Made by a program: the position numbers and the translations under genes
The notes under the pieces: generated by a model
What the model saw: the letters and a program-made list of their open reading frames with translations, nothing else
Told to the model about the DNA's origin: nothing
The model's database searches: none
Shown here: positions 1-10,318 of the stretch, one piece after another
Numbering within the stretch: the stretch's first letter is position 1
Layout of the letters: each line of letters opens with the position of its first letter
NCBI GenBank assembly: GCA_013372975.1
Contig: JABXIS010000032.1
Coordinates: forward strand, 1 to 64,000
Direction: 5' to 3'
From: Alphaproteobacteria bacterium
GTDB lineage: Bacteria; Pseudomonadota; Alphaproteobacteria; Sphingomonadales; Kordiimonadaceae
DNA: 64,000 nt

Positions 1-778
1 CAATATCGCCAAGGCGCACGAACCCGCCCTCGTCGCCTTCCTTGATGACCATGGTCTCAAAGTCTTCTGCGCGGCTGTATTCACGGTTCAGCCTTACAAT
101 CGTATCCCGATTGATTGACTGGATCTTGCCGGCAGGCAGCTCCACATTTTCAGACCGCATAACCGTTTCAATATCCTGAACGGTAATGCGTCGCGCTGCC
201 ATCGCCTGCCTGTCCAGATGAATACGGATCGCATAGCGTTTCTGGCCACCAATTCGAACGCCTGCCACACCATCCACAACAGATAGCCGGTCAACGATGT
301 TGCGTTCTGCATAGTCTGTCAGTTGCAGGATATCCATCACAGGGCTCGTCAGGCTGAACCAGATGATCGGGCGCGTGTCATCATCCGCCTTCGAAACTTC
401 AGGCGGCTCAACTTCCTCAGGCAGGTTGTTAAGGATTCGGCTAACCCTGTCCCGCACGTCATTCGACGCGGCATCGATATCGCGACTGAGCAGAAATTCG
501 ATGGTAATATTCGAGCGGCCGTCGCTTGATGTGCTTTCAATCGTTTTGATGCCAGGCACACCGGCAATCGCGCTTTCAATGATCTGTGTTACCCGCGTTT
601 CCACCACAGCAGCATTGGCGCCCGGATAGTTGGTACGAATGCCCACGACCGGTGGGTCAACGTCTGGCAGCTCCCTGACAGAAAGATCCTGAAAACTGAT
701 TAAGCCAAAAGCGATCAGCAATAGGCTGATCACTGTCGCAAAAACCGGTCTTTTGACCGACACATCGGAAAGAATCAT
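1..778 (-). CDS. RND-family efflux permease, N-terminal part (cut by window edge)
   Basis: The frame is open from an ATG at 778 down to the left edge, giving about 259 residues of a protein that should be over 1000. The N-terminus has the RND hallmark: a short cytoplasmic start (SVKRPVFATVIS) running into TM1, then the porter-domain start RELPDVDPPVVGIRTNYPGA. This family exports drugs, solvents or metabolic by-products from the periplasm or inner membrane using the proton gradient, as a trimer with an adaptor and an outer-membrane channel. Its ATG overlaps the TGA of the upstream adaptor gene (ATGA at 775-778), so the two are translationally coupled. No outer-membrane channel gene is visible. 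The substrate cannot be inferred. Confidence 0.93.
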   Translation of the reverse strand, partial: MILSDVSVKRPVFATVISLLLIAFGLISFQDLSVRELPDVDPPVVGIRTNYPGANAAVVETRVTQIIESAIAGVPGIKTIESTSSDGRSNITIEFLLSRDIDAASNDVRDRVSRILNNLPEEVEPPEVSKADDDTRPIIWFSLTSPVMDILQLTDYAERNIVDRLSVVDGVAGVRIGGQKRYAIRIHLDRQAMAARRITVQDIETVMRSENVELPAGKIQSINRDTIVRLNREYSRAEDFETMVIKEGDEGGFVRLGDI

Positions 779-1857
779 GATGCCTCTCCAGCGGCGCCAG
801 CACCCTTCGCCTTGTCGACCACCTTCGTATCAACACGACCTAGCCGCATGGTGCCTTCGGTGACCACACGTTCACCGGCAATTAGCCCGTCGATTACTTC
901 GACATAACCGGGACGACGAAGGCCAAGGTTTACCTCCCGGCGCTGCGCTTCATCGCCCACGACAACAAAAACATAATTCCTGCCGCCTGTTGGAACGACA
1001 GACTCTTCAGCCACCCCAATGGCCTGCCAGGATCGATTTATAACCTCAACCCGCATCAAAAGACCAGGCCGCAAGGCATTGTCTTTATTGAGAATTTCCG
1101 CCCTAACAACAACAGAGCGCGTTACTGGATCAACCCTGCTATCGACTGTGGAAACCACACCTTTAAAAAGCCGATCCGGATATGCGGAGACTTTGGCTTC
1201 CACTTCCTGACCCGGCTTAAGCGTGGCAATGAACCGCTCCGGCACCGAGAAATCCAGTTTGATCAAGTCAATCGCATCAATGGTGGTAATGGGCGTATTG
1301 GGCGTAATAAGGGACCCCTCACTTACCTGCCGCAATCCCAAAATGCCGTCGAACGGCGCGGCAATTTTCTGATCGGCCAGGCGTGCACGAGACGCATCAA
1401 CCCGAAATCGAGCCTCATCCAAACGCCTCTGTTCGGTATCCAATGCAGCGGACGACGCATTCCCTTGCTTCACCAGATTTTCAATACGTTTGAAAGAGCG
1501 CTCCGCTTCACGAAAATTGGCTTCGGCCTCCTGTAACAGGGCCTGTTCTTCACTATCTTCTAGTTCCACAAGAACCTGACCTTTGGAAACGGCCTGACCA
1601 TCTTCAAAATGAACACGCTGGACGGTATCTGAAACACGTGATGTAAGGGTAACAGACTCTCTTGCCTTAGCTGTTCCCAAAGCCTCAACAATATCAGTGA
1701 ATGTCCGCAATTCAGCAGGCGCCGTCACCACACTGACAGCGCGGCCGCCCCGCCCCCGGTCTTCTGCGACGCCGTCATCCAGCATCAACCATGCAGCTGA
1801 GCCGGCCAGTGCCACAAAAACCGCTCCCAGAACCAGACGTCCAGACTTCATACCCAT
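775..1857 (-). CDS. RND efflux periplasmic adaptor (membrane fusion protein)
   Basis: 360 residues. An N-terminal membrane anchor/signal (about residues 6-25) is followed by the split lipoyl/barrel-sandwich region. An alpha-helical hairpin rich in Glu, Arg and Gln lies at about 105-165, then the beta-barrel and membrane-proximal domains (motifs such as APFDGILG and RPGLLMRVEV). This is the MexA/AcrA-type layout. The protein bridges the inner-membrane RND permease encoded immediately downstream (4-nt overlap) and an outer-membrane channel. A second ATG at 1851 is better spaced (9 nt) from an AAGG motif than the ATG at 1857, so the true start may be two codons later. The 204-nt upstream region must hold the operon promoter; I see no clear operator in it. 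Confidence 0.92.
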   Translation of the reverse strand: MGMKSGRLVLGAVFVALAGSAAWLMLDDGVAEDRGRGGRAVSVVTAPAELRTFTDIVEALGTAKARESVTLTSRVSDTVQRVHFEDGQAVSKGQVLVELEDSEEQALLQEAEANFREAERSFKRIENLVKQGNASSAALDTEQRRLDEARFRVDASRARLADQKIAAPFDGILGLRQVSEGSLITPNTPITTIDAIDLIKLDFSVPERFIATLKPGQEVEAKVSAYPDRLFKGVVSTVDSRVDPVTRSVVVRAEILNKDNALRPGLLMRVEVINRSWQAIGVAEESVVPTGGRNYVFVVVGDEAQRREVNLGLRRPGYVEVIDGLIAGERVVTEGTMRLGRVDTKVVDKAKGAGAAGEAS

Positions 1858-2061
1858 TCACCTTAACCAGCGTGTCGTTAAAAATTCAGATTAATAATAT
1901 CAGTGAGCCATCTGGCCCCATTATAGATGATCTTTCAACAGGATACCGTGCCACTGTATCAAAAAATCGTGACCTTCTCGCGCATTTTTGATGATGTTCA
2001 TTACCTTTTGCGACAGATCGTGCAGCAATATCGATAAACAGAAGTTTAGCAAGAAATCACC

Positions 2062-2943
2062 TTATGCACCCCATGTCCCTTGTGCATGGGCTTCGAACCG
2101 TTCTCCCAGTTCAGCAACCCCTTCCGGCAGTTGATAACCAGGGCGAAACAACGCCACCTGGCGCCGATAATCGAACCCTTGAAGCCGCACGGCGACAACC
2201 CTCTCGTCTACAAGGCTTTTGGGCACCACAGTCCCCCCCAGCCCCGCTGCCACCATGGCAATAGCCCGACTGTCATTTGCCGTTCGATATACCAGCCTGG
2301 GCCTGATGTTCTGGTCGGTAAAATATCGGCTCGTCTCAGACAGCACTTCGCACCTGCTGCGCACAATCATATACTCTTCGCGCAAGTCTGCCGCTGTTAC
2401 GCGGGTTCTGTCGGCCAGGATATGATCCTTCGACAAAATGAATACATAGCTCTCCATCATAAGCGGGAGCGCAAGTTCCTCCCCTTGTCCGCGATGAATC
2501 GAAAGCGCGTAATCCAGACTTCTGTCGTCCAGCCGATTTGCAAGCTCCTGCTCGGTGCCATCGACAATTTCGATTGTTGCGCGCGGCTCTAGGCGCTTGA
2601 ACTCGGCCAGCATCTCCCCCACCAATCGGTTGGAAAGCGTGGTGAGAACGCCCAACCGCAAAACGGGCGCAGTGCTGGTCTCATCCAACGCCTGTGTGGC
2701 CATGTTACATTCATGCAAAATCGCCTTGGCACGCGGCAGAAAACGTGTACCTGCATCGGTGAGGAAGACCCGCCTGTTCGAGCGTTCAAACAACACATGC
2801 CCAAGCTGGCCCTCCAGCTTCTTGATCCCGGCGGAAAGCGTTGGCTGAGTTACAAAAGTTCTATCCGCAGCCCGTGTAAAACTGCCCGTTTCCACTACAG
2901 CCAGAAAATACTTGAGAAGGTACAAATCCATCATAGACGCCAT
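2062..2943 (-). CDS. LysR-type transcriptional regulator, divergent from the liu operon
   Basis: 293 residues. The winged helix-turn-helix of LysR proteins occupies about residues 5-65 (YFLAVVETGSFTRAA, then TQPTLSAGIKKLE). It is followed by a periplasmic-binding-protein-like co-inducer domain to the C-terminus. ATGs at 2943, 2934 and 2931 are all possible; the family usually begins at the last (MDLYLLKYF), and none has a clear Shine-Dalgarno. The gene is divergent from liuB across about 109 nt, the usual arrangement for a LysR protein controlling its neighbour. Liu operons in other proteobacteria are controlled by MerR or TetR proteins, so a LysR regulator here would be a replacement. That role is inference. 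Confidence 0.88.
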   Translation of the reverse strand: MASMMDLYLLKYFLAVVETGSFTRAADRTFVTQPTLSAGIKKLEGQLGHVLFERSNRRVFLTDAGTRFLPRAKAILHECNMATQALDETSTAPVLRLGVLTTLSNRLVGEMLAEFKRLEPRATIEIVDGTEQELANRLDDRSLDYALSIHRGQGEELALPLMMESYVFILSKDHILADRTRVTAADLREEYMIVRSRCEVLSETSRYFTDQNIRPRLVYRTANDSRAIAMVAAGLGGTVVPKSLVDERVVAVRLQGFDYRRQVALFRPGYQLPEGVAELGERFEAHAQGTWGA

Positions 2944-2947
2944 CTAT
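2933..2947. promoter_or_regulatory. Candidate LysR-type T-N11-A dyad at the lysR start
   Basis: ATAGA-CGCCA-TCTAT is a perfect 5-bp inverted repeat with T and A exactly 11 bases apart, the form LysR proteins bind. It overlaps the possible start codons of the lysR gene and lies about 105 nt upstream of liuB, so it fits autorepression plus activation of the divergent operon. A 15-bp dyad of this strength can also arise by chance. Confidence 0.4.
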
Positions 2948-3052
2948 GGTTTCTATTTCTTCATTCGATTGTACCGATAACACGCTTTTCCCTAAAATAC
3001 CAACCAAACCAAGTATGCCCACAACCCTGGGCACGGACGGGAGACTTCAAAC

Positions 3053-4660
3053 ATGTCAGCCATTAATTCCGGCATTCAGGCCGGAAGCCCAGAATTTGAG
3101 GCCAATGCAGCACACATGCAGGCACAGGTCGATGACCTGCGCACCAAGATCCAGGTTATCTCGCTTGGCGGCCCGGAGCGGGCGCGCGACAAACATTTGG
3201 CGCGCGGCAAGTTGTTGCCACGAGACCGGGTCAATACGCTTCTGGATCCAGGCACAGCATTCCTGGAACTTTCCCAGTTGGCAGCATATGGCATGTATGA
3301 CGCTGATATCGCCGCAGGCGGAGTGATTACAGGCATCGGGCGCGTCGAAGGTGTTGAGTGCATGATCGTGTGCAACGACGCCACAGTTAAGGGCGGCACC
3401 TATTATCCAGTCACCGTAAAAAAACATCTTCGCGCGCAGGAAATCGCCCGCGAGAATAAACTGCCTTGTATCTATCTCGTAGACAGTGGCGGCGCCAACC
3501 TGCCCAATCAGGATGAAGTCTTTCCCGACCGCGATCACTTTGGCCGCATCTTCTATAATCAGGCGACCATGTCAGCAGAAGGCATCCCCCAAATCGCCGT
3601 TGTTATGGGCAGCTGCACGGCTGGTGGAGCCTATGTGCCAGCAATGGCGGATGAAAGCATCATCGTACAGAATCAGGGGACGATTTTCTTGGGGGGCCCG
3701 CCCCTTGTGAAAGCCGCGACAGGTGAAGTGGTTTCCGCTGAAGACCTTGGCGGCGGCGACGTGCATGCTCGTACCTCTGGTGTTGTAGACCACCTGGCGA
3801 AAGATGACTATCACGCACTTGGTTTGGCGCGCCGTATCGTCGCAAACCTGAACCGCGAAAAGCAAATACCGGTAAAAATGCGTGAGCCGAAAGAACCACT
3901 TTACGATCCGCGTGAGATTTACGGCGTCATCCCGAAAGACAGCCGCCATCCATACGATGTGCGGGAGATCATCGCCCGCATCGTAGACGGCAGCGAATTT
4001 GACGAATTCAAGAAACTATATGGTGAAACGCTAGTGTGCGGCTTTGCTCATATTCATGGTTTCCCGGTGGGTATTGTGGCCAATAACGGCGTTCTGTTCT
4101 CGGAAAGTGCCCTTAAAGGAGCTCATTTTGTGGAACTGTGCGCGCAGCGCGGCATCCCACTTGTATTCTTGCAGAACATCACAGGCTTCATGGTGGGGCA
4201 AAAATACGAAAATGGCGGCATTGCACGCGACGGGGCCAAGATGGTGACGGCTGTGGCCTGCGCCAATGTACCCAAATTCACGATCCTGATCGGCGGTAGC
4301 TTCGGCGCTGGCAACTACGGCATGTGCGGCAGGGCCTACCAGCCGCGCTTCCTGTGGATGTGGCCAAACGCGCGTATCTCGGTGATGGGTGGGGAACAGG
4401 CCGCCGGTGTGCTCGCAACGGTTAAACGAGACGGCCTTGAGGCCCGTGGAGACGACTGGTCATCTGAAGATGAGGAAGCCTTCAAGGCGCCAATTCGCGA
4501 GATGTATGAAGAGCAAGGCCACCCTTACTATGCCAGCGCCCGACTTTGGGATGATGGTGTGATTGACCCCGCAGATACGCGCAGGGTCTTGGGACTTGCC
4601 CTTTCTGCCACAATGAACGCACCAGCAGAGCCCACGCGTTTCGGCGTGTTCAGAATGTAA
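3053..4660 (+). CDS. liuB: Methylcrotonoyl-CoA carboxylase, carboxyltransferase (beta) subunit
   Basis: 535 residues, the normal length for MCC-beta. It transfers the carboxyl group from carboxybiotin to 3-methylcrotonyl-CoA to form 3-methylglutaconyl-CoA in leucine breakdown. The crotonase-like carboxyltransferase halves are recognisable: N-terminal [18 protein letters not shown], the oxyanion loop [13 protein letters not shown], and C-terminal [20 protein letters not shown] with [18 protein letters not shown]. That last region is typical of MCC rather than propionyl-CoA carboxylase. First gene of liuB-C-D-A; the biotin-carrying partner is the gene starting at 5470. Confidence 0.95.
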   Translation: MSAINSGIQAGSPEFEANAAHMQAQVDDLRTKIQVISLGGPERARDKHLARGKLLPRDRVNTLLDPGTAFLELSQLAAYGMYDADIAAGGVITGIGRVEGVECMIVCNDATVKGGTYYPVTVKKHLRAQEIARENKLPCIYLVDSGGANLPNQDEVFPDRDHFGRIFYNQATMSAEGIPQIAVVMGSCTAGGAYVPAMADESIIVQNQGTIFLGGPPLVKAATGEVVSAEDLGGGDVHARTSGVVDHLAKDDYHALGLARRIVANLNREKQIPVKMREPKEPLYDPREIYGVIPKDSRHPYDVREIIARIVDGSEFDEFKKLYGETLVCGFAHIHGFPVGIVANNGVLFSESALKGAHFVELCAQRGIPLVFLQNITGFMVGQKYENGGIARDGAKMVTAVACANVPKFTILIGGSFGAGNYGMCGRAYQPRFLWMWPNARISVMGGEQAAGVLATVKRDGLEARGDDWSSEDEEAFKAPIREMYEEQGHPYYASARLWDDGVIDPADTRRVLGLALSATMNAPAEPTRFGVFRM

Positions 4661-4672
4661 GGAGTAGTGGTA

Positions 4673-5473
4673 ATGTGTGATGTAAAACCTCTTCTTTGCA
4701 GCATTGACGACCGCGGCGTAGCCACCGTTACGCTGAACCGTGCCGATGTTCATAATGCTTTCAATGACGACCTGATCTGGGAACTCAACAACGCCTTCAA
4801 AAAACTGGGCGAGAATAGCGACGTAAGGGCGATTGTTCTCACAGGTGCTGGCAAAAGCTTTTCTGCGGGCGCAGACCTCAACTGGATGAAGGCCGCCGCA
4901 GACTATACAGACGAACAAAACAAACGCGACGCCATGACACTGTCCGAAATGCTTTCCACCCTGAATGGATGCTCCAAGCCAACGATTGCGATTGTCAATG
5001 GCGCGACATTTGGTGGCGGCGTGGGGCTGGTTTCCTGTTGTGATGTCGCTATCGCTATCGAAGACGCGAAATTTTCGCTTTCTGAAGTTCGGCTGGGCCT
5101 CACACCGGCGACCATTTCACCTTATGTGGTGGCAGCTATCGGCGAACGGCATGCACGCCGCTATTTCCTGACAGCAGAACGGTTTGATGCTTCGGAGGCC
5201 CGCCGCATCGGCCTGGTGCATGAACTTGCTCCGTCGCTGCAGGAAGCTTTCTCGAAAGCTCATATATTCCTGAAAAATATTCTTGCAGGTGCGCCTGGTG
5301 CCCAAAGAGACGCGAAAGCTTTGATTTCCAATGTCAAAGGCAAGGCCATCACCGAAGACCTGCGGGCAGACACTGCAGAACGCATCGCCAAACGGCGGGC
5401 TAGCGTTGAAGGTAAGGAGGGCCTTACGGCGTTCCTCGAAAAACGCAAGCCGGAATGGAGCATCGACGCATGA
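4673..5473 (+). CDS. liuC: Methylglutaconyl-CoA hydratase (enoyl-CoA hydratase family)
   Basis: 266 residues from the ATG at 4673, chosen because an AAGGAG motif lies 8 nt upstream; the in-frame GTG at 4667 is too close to it. A crotonase fold is shown by the oxyanion motifs GAGKSFSAGADLNWMK (about residues 60-75) and NGATFGGGVGLVSCCDVAIA. The family hydrates 2-enoyl-CoAs. Its place between the two MCC subunits makes 3-methylglutaconyl-CoA to HMG-CoA the likely reaction. The stop overlaps the start of the next gene (ATGA at 5470-5473). Confidence 0.9.
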   Translation: MCDVKPLLCSIDDRGVATVTLNRADVHNAFNDDLIWELNNAFKKLGENSDVRAIVLTGAGKSFSAGADLNWMKAAADYTDEQNKRDAMTLSEMLSTLNGCSKPTIAIVNGATFGGGVGLVSCCDVAIAIEDAKFSLSEVRLGLTPATISPYVVAAIGERHARRYFLTAERFDASEARRIGLVHELAPSLQEAFSKAHIFLKNILAGAPGAQRDAKALISNVKGKAITEDLRADTAERIAKRRASVEGKEGLTAFLEKRKPEWSIDA

Positions 5474-7476
5474 CCAGACGCATCAAAAAACTGCTGATTG
5501 CCAATCGGGGCGAGATTGCCTGCCGTGTTATCGGCACATGCCGCCAGATGGGCATCAAAACAGTGGCTGTTTATTCCGCAGTCGACGCGCATGCGCTTCA
5601 CGTCAAAATGGCTGACGAAGCGGTCTTCATTGGCCCGGCACCCGCTGCCGAAAGCTATCTTGTCGCCGAGAAAATTCTCGATGCCGCCCAGCGCACCGGC
5701 GCAGATGCTGTTCACCCGGGCTACGGTTTCCTTTCCGAAAATCCGGCCTTTGCTGAAGCATGCGCAAACGCTGGAATCACCTTTGTAGGGCCTTCGGCGG
5801 ACAGCATGCGCGCCATGGCCCTCAAGGGCGCAGCCAAAAAACTGATGGAAGACGCGGGCGTGCCTGTGGTTCCTGGCTATCACGGTGCGGATCAATCGGT
5901 GGAAACACTGACAGCGGAAGCCGAGAAAATTGGCTACCCCGTGCTGATCAAGGCCGTCGCGGGCGGCGGCGGAAAAGGCATGCGCATGGTCTTTGACGCC
6001 AAGGACCTGCCGGCTGCCATCGAAGCTGCCGCGCGGGAAGGCCAAAACAGCTTTGGCAATCCGGAACTGTTAATCGAAAAATATATTCAGAAACCACGCC
6101 ATATCGAAGTGCAGGTGTTTGGCGATAGTGACGGCCACGCCGTTCACTTGCTGGAGCGTGATTGTTCGCTTCAGCGACGCCACCAGAAAGTGGTAGAGGA
6201 AGCCCCTGCCCCAGGCATGAGTACTGATATGCGGCGCGCCATGGGCACCGCCGCGGTCAAAGCAGCCGAGGCCATTGGCTACCAGGGCGCGGGCACAGTA
6301 GAATTCATTGTTGATGTAGCAAACGGCCTGGATGGCGCGCCATTCTACTTTATGGAAATGAACACCCGCCTGCAGGTAGAACACCCGGTCACTGAGATGA
6401 TCACAGGGCAAGACCTTGTAGAATGGCAAATCCGTGTCGCGGAGGGCCAATCTCTGCCCCTCAGTCAGGATGAGATCGAAGTGCTGGCTGATGGCCATGC
6501 GGTTGAAGTGCGGCTTTACGCAGAAGACCCGTTCAATAACTTTGCCCCATCCATCGGCAGGATCAGCCTGTTTGACCCGTTTGCAGATACAGGGCCCACA
6601 GGCCGCATTGATGCAGGTGTTCAAGCAGGAGACGAAGTTTCAATCCACTATGACCCTATGATAGGCAAACTGATTGCGTGGGGCGAAGATCGTGACCGCG
6701 CAATCGATGCCCTTGCTGATCTGGTTTCAAATACGCCGGTAGCCGGGCTTACCACCAACCGGGACTTTCTGCTCCGAGCGCTCACCCATCCCGAGTTTCG
6801 GGCCGGTGACGTGCACACAGGGTTTATTGAGGCGCACGAGGAGACATTACTTGCCAAGCCGGTCACCTCGGCCACCGACTATGCAAGGGCGGCTGTCGCG
6901 ATCATCGCCGCGCGTGACGTACGGCCTCATGACAGCGACCCATGGTCTGTATCCGACAATTTCCGCTTGAACCTGCCCTCTTCTGAACAACTTTGGTTCG
7001 ATGGCGATGATGGCGAAGTGGTGACTGCCCATGTTTCCCTGAATGGCCAAACCATAGCGGTGACAGTTGGTGACACGGCATTGAACGCCAAATGTGCACA
7101 TCTTGTTGATGGTATACTTACCTACGGGGAAAACGGCCTGCGCAAACGCCTTTTTGCAGAAATATCCCCTTCGCTTGTCACCCTGGTATCCCATGACAAC
7201 ACCCTTACCCTTCAGCGACACGCACGTGATGGTGGCGCTGACGACGAAGCAGATGGGCCAGGCACCATCGTGGCGCCAATGCCAGGGAAAATACTGGACG
7301 TAAAAGTGCAAGATGGCGCCCCGGTTGAGCGTGGCCAGCCACTTCTTGTGATGGAGGCGATGAAAATGGAACAGACCATCAATGCCCCGCGAGATGGCAT
7401 TGTTTCAGGCCTCAACCTCAAAGCAGGTGACCAGGTGGCCGACGGAGCGATCCTCCTGACAATCAACGACGAATAA
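5470..7476 (+). CDS. liuD: Methylcrotonoyl-CoA carboxylase, biotin carboxylase/carrier (alpha) subunit
   Basis: 668 residues from ATG 5470, which overlaps the liuC stop and has a GGAG 9 nt upstream; an in-frame ATG at 5455 is less likely. Biotin carboxylase N-domain ([15 protein letters not shown]), ATP-grasp glycine loop ([11 protein letters not shown]), and the active-site stretch [16 protein letters not shown] are all present. The C-terminal biotinyl domain carries the site VMEAMKMEQ, with the biotinylated Lys about 36 residues from the end. The protein carboxylates its own biotin with ATP and bicarbonate and hands it to LiuB. The length and the presence of both domains in one chain match MCC-alpha. 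Confidence 0.95.
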   Translation: MTRRIKKLLIANRGEIACRVIGTCRQMGIKTVAVYSAVDAHALHVKMADEAVFIGPAPAAESYLVAEKILDAAQRTGADAVHPGYGFLSENPAFAEACANAGITFVGPSADSMRAMALKGAAKKLMEDAGVPVVPGYHGADQSVETLTAEAEKIGYPVLIKAVAGGGGKGMRMVFDAKDLPAAIEAAAREGQNSFGNPELLIEKYIQKPRHIEVQVFGDSDGHAVHLLERDCSLQRRHQKVVEEAPAPGMSTDMRRAMGTAAVKAAEAIGYQGAGTVEFIVDVANGLDGAPFYFMEMNTRLQVEHPVTEMITGQDLVEWQIRVAEGQSLPLSQDEIEVLADGHAVEVRLYAEDPFNNFAPSIGRISLFDPFADTGPTGRIDAGVQAGDEVSIHYDPMIGKLIAWGEDRDRAIDALADLVSNTPVAGLTTNRDFLLRALTHPEFRAGDVHTGFIEAHEETLLAKPVTSATDYARAAVAIIAARDVRPHDSDPWSVSDNFRLNLPSSEQLWFDGDDGEVVTAHVSLNGQTIAVTVGDTALNAKCAHLVDGILTYGENGLRKRLFAEISPSLVTLVSHDNTLTLQRHARDGGADDEADGPGTIVAPMPGKILDVKVQDGAPVERGQPLLVMEAMKMEQTINAPRDGIVSGLNLKAGDQVADGAILLTINDE

Positions 7477-7496
7477 GCAAAATAAGGGACAATAAG

Positions 7497-8663
7497 ATGT
7501 TTGAGTTTCCCCACCTTAAATTTGGGCACGGCGAAGAGATGGAGATGTTGCGCGATACTGTCGCAAGATTCGCTCAGGACGAAATCGCCCCACGCGCCGC
7601 AGAGATTGACGAAACCAACAAATTCCCCGCCGACCTTTGGCAAAAAATGGGTGAACTTGGCATCCTGGGCATGACTGCACCCGAAGAATTTGGCGGCGCA
7701 GATATGGGTTATCTGGCGCATGTTATCGCGATGGAAGAGATCAGCCGTGCGTCCGCCAGTGTTGGCCTGAGCTATGGGGCCCACTCCAATCTGTGTGTGA
7801 ACCAGATCACCAAGAATGCGAATGACGAACAGAAGGCGAAATATTTGCCCAAGCTGATCTCGGGTGAACATGTTGGCGCCCTTGCCATGTCGGAACCCGG
7901 TGCGGGATCGGATGTTGTTTCCATGCGGCTGAAGGCTGAAAAACGGAATGACGGTTACCTACTGAACGGCAACAAAATGTGGATCACAAACGGCCCGGAC
8001 GCCGACGTGCTGATGGTGTATGCCAAAACAGATATGGATGCAGGGCCACGGGGCATTACAGCCTTCCTGATTGAGAAGGGCATGAAAGGCTTCTCCACGG
8101 CCCAGAAATTAGACAAGCTTGGCATGCGCGGTTCCAACACATGTGAACTCGTGTTTGAAGACTGCCTGGTGCCGTTTGAAAATGTCGTTCGCGAAGAAGG
8201 TGATGGCGTAAAAGTGCTGATGTCCGGCCTCGACTACGAGCGTGTCGTCCTCTCTGGCGGCTCGCTCGGCATTATGCGGGCATGCCTTGATACAGTGATC
8301 CCTTATGTGCACGAGCGGAAGCAATTTGGTCAGGCGATTGGCGAATTCCAGTTGATGCAGGGTAAACTTGCCGACATGTACAGCACATGGGGGGCTTGTC
8401 GCGCCTATGTCTACGCTGTGGCGGCAGCGTGTGACCGGGGTGAGACCACTCGCAAGGACGCTGCAGGATGCATTCTATTTGCATCAGAAAAAGCCACCTG
8501 GATGGCAGGCGAAGCGATCCAGACCCTCGGCGGCAACGGCTATATCAATGAATATCCAACCGGCCGCCTGTGGCGCGATGCCAAGTTATATGAAATTGGC
8601 GCTGGCACCTCCGAGATTCGGCGCATGTTGATTGGCCGGGAACTGTTCAAAGAAACCGCCTAA
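7497..8663 (+). CDS. liuA: Isovaleryl-CoA dehydrogenase
   Basis: 388 residues, an acyl-CoA dehydrogenase. Two features point to isovaleryl-CoA specificity. The catalytic Glu sits in [13 protein letters not shown] (the helix-G position used by isovaleryl-CoA dehydrogenases). The usual C-terminal base position reads [10 protein letters not shown] with no Glu. The FAD/substrate motifs [15 protein letters not shown] and [11 protein letters not shown] are intact. It makes 3-methylcrotonyl-CoA, the substrate of LiuBD, and passes electrons to ETF. It is last in this operon, whereas many liu operons start with it. A strong hairpin follows 27 nt after the stop. Confidence 0.95.
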   Translation: MFEFPHLKFGHGEEMEMLRDTVARFAQDEIAPRAAEIDETNKFPADLWQKMGELGILGMTAPEEFGGADMGYLAHVIAMEEISRASASVGLSYGAHSNLCVNQITKNANDEQKAKYLPKLISGEHVGALAMSEPGAGSDVVSMRLKAEKRNDGYLLNGNKMWITNGPDADVLMVYAKTDMDAGPRGITAFLIEKGMKGFSTAQKLDKLGMRGSNTCELVFEDCLVPFENVVREEGDGVKVLMSGLDYERVVLSGGSLGIMRACLDTVIPYVHERKQFGQAIGEFQLMQGKLADMYSTWGACRAYVYAVAAACDRGETTRKDAAGCILFASEKATWMAGEAIQTLGGNGYINEYPTGRLWRDAKLYEIGAGTSEIRRMLIGRELFKETA

Positions 8664-8690
8664 TCGCCAATATTAATCCAAAACAAGTTC

Positions 8691-8717
8691 AGAGGCGCGC
8701 TACTTTGTCGCGCCTCT
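8691..8717 (+). terminator. Rho-independent terminator of the liu operon
   Basis: Perfect 9-bp GC-rich stem (AGAGGCGCG / CGCGCCTCT) with a 9-nt loop, followed by TTCTCG. It lies 27 nt after the liuA stop codon. The T-tract is short, so efficiency is uncertain. Confidence 0.65.
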
Positions 8718-8815
8718 TTCTCGTAGAATCCCCGGATTATCGCCATTCCATACACATACAGGGGCAAATACGCAACAGTGCACCACCTCTTGTTGAAAAT
8801 GAGTTGCAAAAACAA

Positions 8816-8883
8816 TTGACACCCGCACCCGAGTTCGGTAGCACCTCCTCAGCAACCAGTTGTTGCGACTAATTATCATTTTT
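8816..8883 (+). promoter_or_regulatory. Candidate promoter and Fur-like site upstream of the porin gene
   Basis: A perfect -35 hexamer TTGACA (8816-8821) is followed at 17-bp spacing by a poor -10 (TAGCAC). Downstream, 8865-8883 (GCGACTAATTATCATTTTT) matches the classical 19-bp Fur box at about 12 of 19 positions by eye. The site would explain iron control of the flavinylation module that follows. Both calls are tentative: alphaproteobacteria often use other iron regulators. The rest of the 292-nt gap shows nothing else clear. Confidence 0.3.
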
Positions 8884-8955
8884 GATTGCAATAAAACTCA
8901 AGGCCGCCTTCCCTCCCCTTTACCGAAGGCTGGCACCCAAAAACAGGGAATGGAA

Positions 8956-10275
8956 ATGAAACAGCTTATCAAATCAACCGTATCCGCGATTGCACTTGCG
9001 GCCACTGTTGGTACCGGTGTCGCCGCACAGGACAGCATGCCTTCCAAGGAAGAGATGTGGAAAATGTTGCTGGCTCAGCAGGAGCAGATCAAAAGCCTGA
9101 AGGCTCAGGTAGAAGCCCTCAGTATGGAAGGTGTTCCCGTTGCACAGGCTGACCGCGAAAAGCTGAATGAACTGAGCGTACAAGTCGCCAGCAATACTGA
9201 AGCTGTTGAAGCCACAACTGCAGCTGTTGAAACAGCAATGTCTGGTGAAACAGGCGCTGCCGGATGGGCTGCCAATACTTCTATCGGCGGCTATGGTGAG
9301 CTTCACTACAATGGCGGTGACGCGGACGAAATCGACTTCCACCGTTTTGTGCTATTTGCTAACCACCGTTTCAATGACTGGATCAGCTTCGCCTCAGAAC
9401 TTGAGCTCGAGCATTCCCTCGCGGGTGACGGCAAACCAGGTGAAGTAGAGCTGGAGCAAGCCTTCATCGATTTGAACCTTACAGAAGGCCTTGGCCTCAA
9501 GTTTGGTGAACACGATAGCCACACGTTCCGTGCAGGCCTGTTCCTTCTGCCTGTAGGCATTCTGAACGATACGCACGAGCCAAACACTTTCTATGGCGTA
9601 GAACGCAACAACGTAGAAAAGAATATTATCCCGACCACTTGGTGGGAAGGCGGCTTTGGTATGCGCGGCCAGCTAACACAAGGTCTGTCCTATGACCTCT
9701 ACTATACTTCCGGTCTGTCAGTACCAACTGATGGCAGCAAAGCGTTCAACATTCGTTCCGGCCGCAAGAAAGTGGCAGAAGCGCCTGCCGAGAACGGCGC
9801 GATCACTGCACGCCTCAAGTGGACAGCCATCCCAGGTGTTGAACTTGCTGCAACTTTCCAACACCAATCCGACCTCACGCAGGGTGCAATGGACGCTGAT
9901 GCAAACCTGATAGAAGCACATGCCAACATCCAGAAATCCGGCTTTGGCCTTCGCGCACTATATGCTCGCTGGAACATTGACAATGCACAGGCGGAAGCGA
10001 TCGGCCGCGACAAGCAAATCGGCTGGTATGTTGAACCAAGCTACCGCTTTGCACTCAGTTCCGATCTTGGCGAGTTTGGCCTCTTTGCACGCCACGAAGA
10101 ATGGGATACAGAAGCTGGTCTGAACCTTGACAGCAACAACAAGACCACCACTTTCGGCTTTAACTATTGGCCACATGAGAATGTTGTGTTTAAGTTTGAC
10201 TATCAGTCGCAACAACTAGGCTTTGGCGCTGATGGCGATGACCGTATCAACCTCGGTGTCGGCTACCAGTTCTAA
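8956..10275 (+). CDS. Outer-membrane porin-like protein (OprP/OprO-type or similar) with N-terminal coiled coil
   Basis: 439 residues from ATG 8956, which has AGGGA 7 nt upstream and opens a clear signal peptide (MKQLIKSTVSAIALAATVG, cleavage near VAAQD). The frame extends upstream to 8860 but that part has no signal-like character. After the signal, residues about 30-85 are a heptad-rich segment (EEMWKMLLAQQEQIKSLKAQ), probably a trimeric coiled coil. The rest is alternating aromatic/polar beta-strand sequence ending in NLGVGYQF, a typical outer-membrane barrel C-terminus with terminal Phe. It is likely a general or anion/iron-chelate porin. The genes that follow suggest a link to an extracytoplasmic flavin redox system. 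Substrate unknown. Confidence 0.8.
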   Translation: MKQLIKSTVSAIALAATVGTGVAAQDSMPSKEEMWKMLLAQQEQIKSLKAQVEALSMEGVPVAQADREKLNELSVQVASNTEAVEATTAAVETAMSGETGAAGWAANTSIGGYGELHYNGGDADEIDFHRFVLFANHRFNDWISFASELELEHSLAGDGKPGEVELEQAFIDLNLTEGLGLKFGEHDSHTFRAGLFLLPVGILNDTHEPNTFYGVERNNVEKNIIPTTWWEGGFGMRGQLTQGLSYDLYYTSGLSVPTDGSKAFNIRSGRKKVAEAPAENGAITARLKWTAIPGVELAATFQHQSDLTQGAMDADANLIEAHANIQKSGFGLRALYARWNIDNAQAEAIGRDKQIGWYVEPSYRFALSSDLGEFGLFARHEEWDTEAGLNLDSNNKTTTFGFNYWPHENVVFKFDYQSQQLGFGADGDDRINLGVGYQF

Positions 10276-10282
10276 TGCCAGA

Positions 10283-10299
10283 AACTCCCCCCGGGAGTT
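10283..10299 (+). other. Intercistronic hairpin between porin and FMN-binding protein genes
   Basis: AACTCCC-CCC-GGGAGTT, a perfect 7-bp stem with a 3-nt loop, lies 7 nt after the porin stop. There is no T-tract, so it more likely stabilises the porin message or lowers read-through than terminates fully. Confidence 0.5.
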
Positions 10300-10318
10300 A
10301 TTTGAGGAATGAGTTTGG

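Noticed and set aside
3056-3538. Long antisense frames inside liuB and other genes (for example 3056-3538 and 37276-38439 on the opposite strand)
   Set aside because: They lie fully inside well-supported genes, lack ribosome sites, and have no recognisable protein features.
8860-8955. Upstream extension of the porin reading frame to 8860
   Set aside because: The 32 extra residues are not signal-like, and the ATG at 8956 has a well-placed ribosome site and opens a clear signal peptide.
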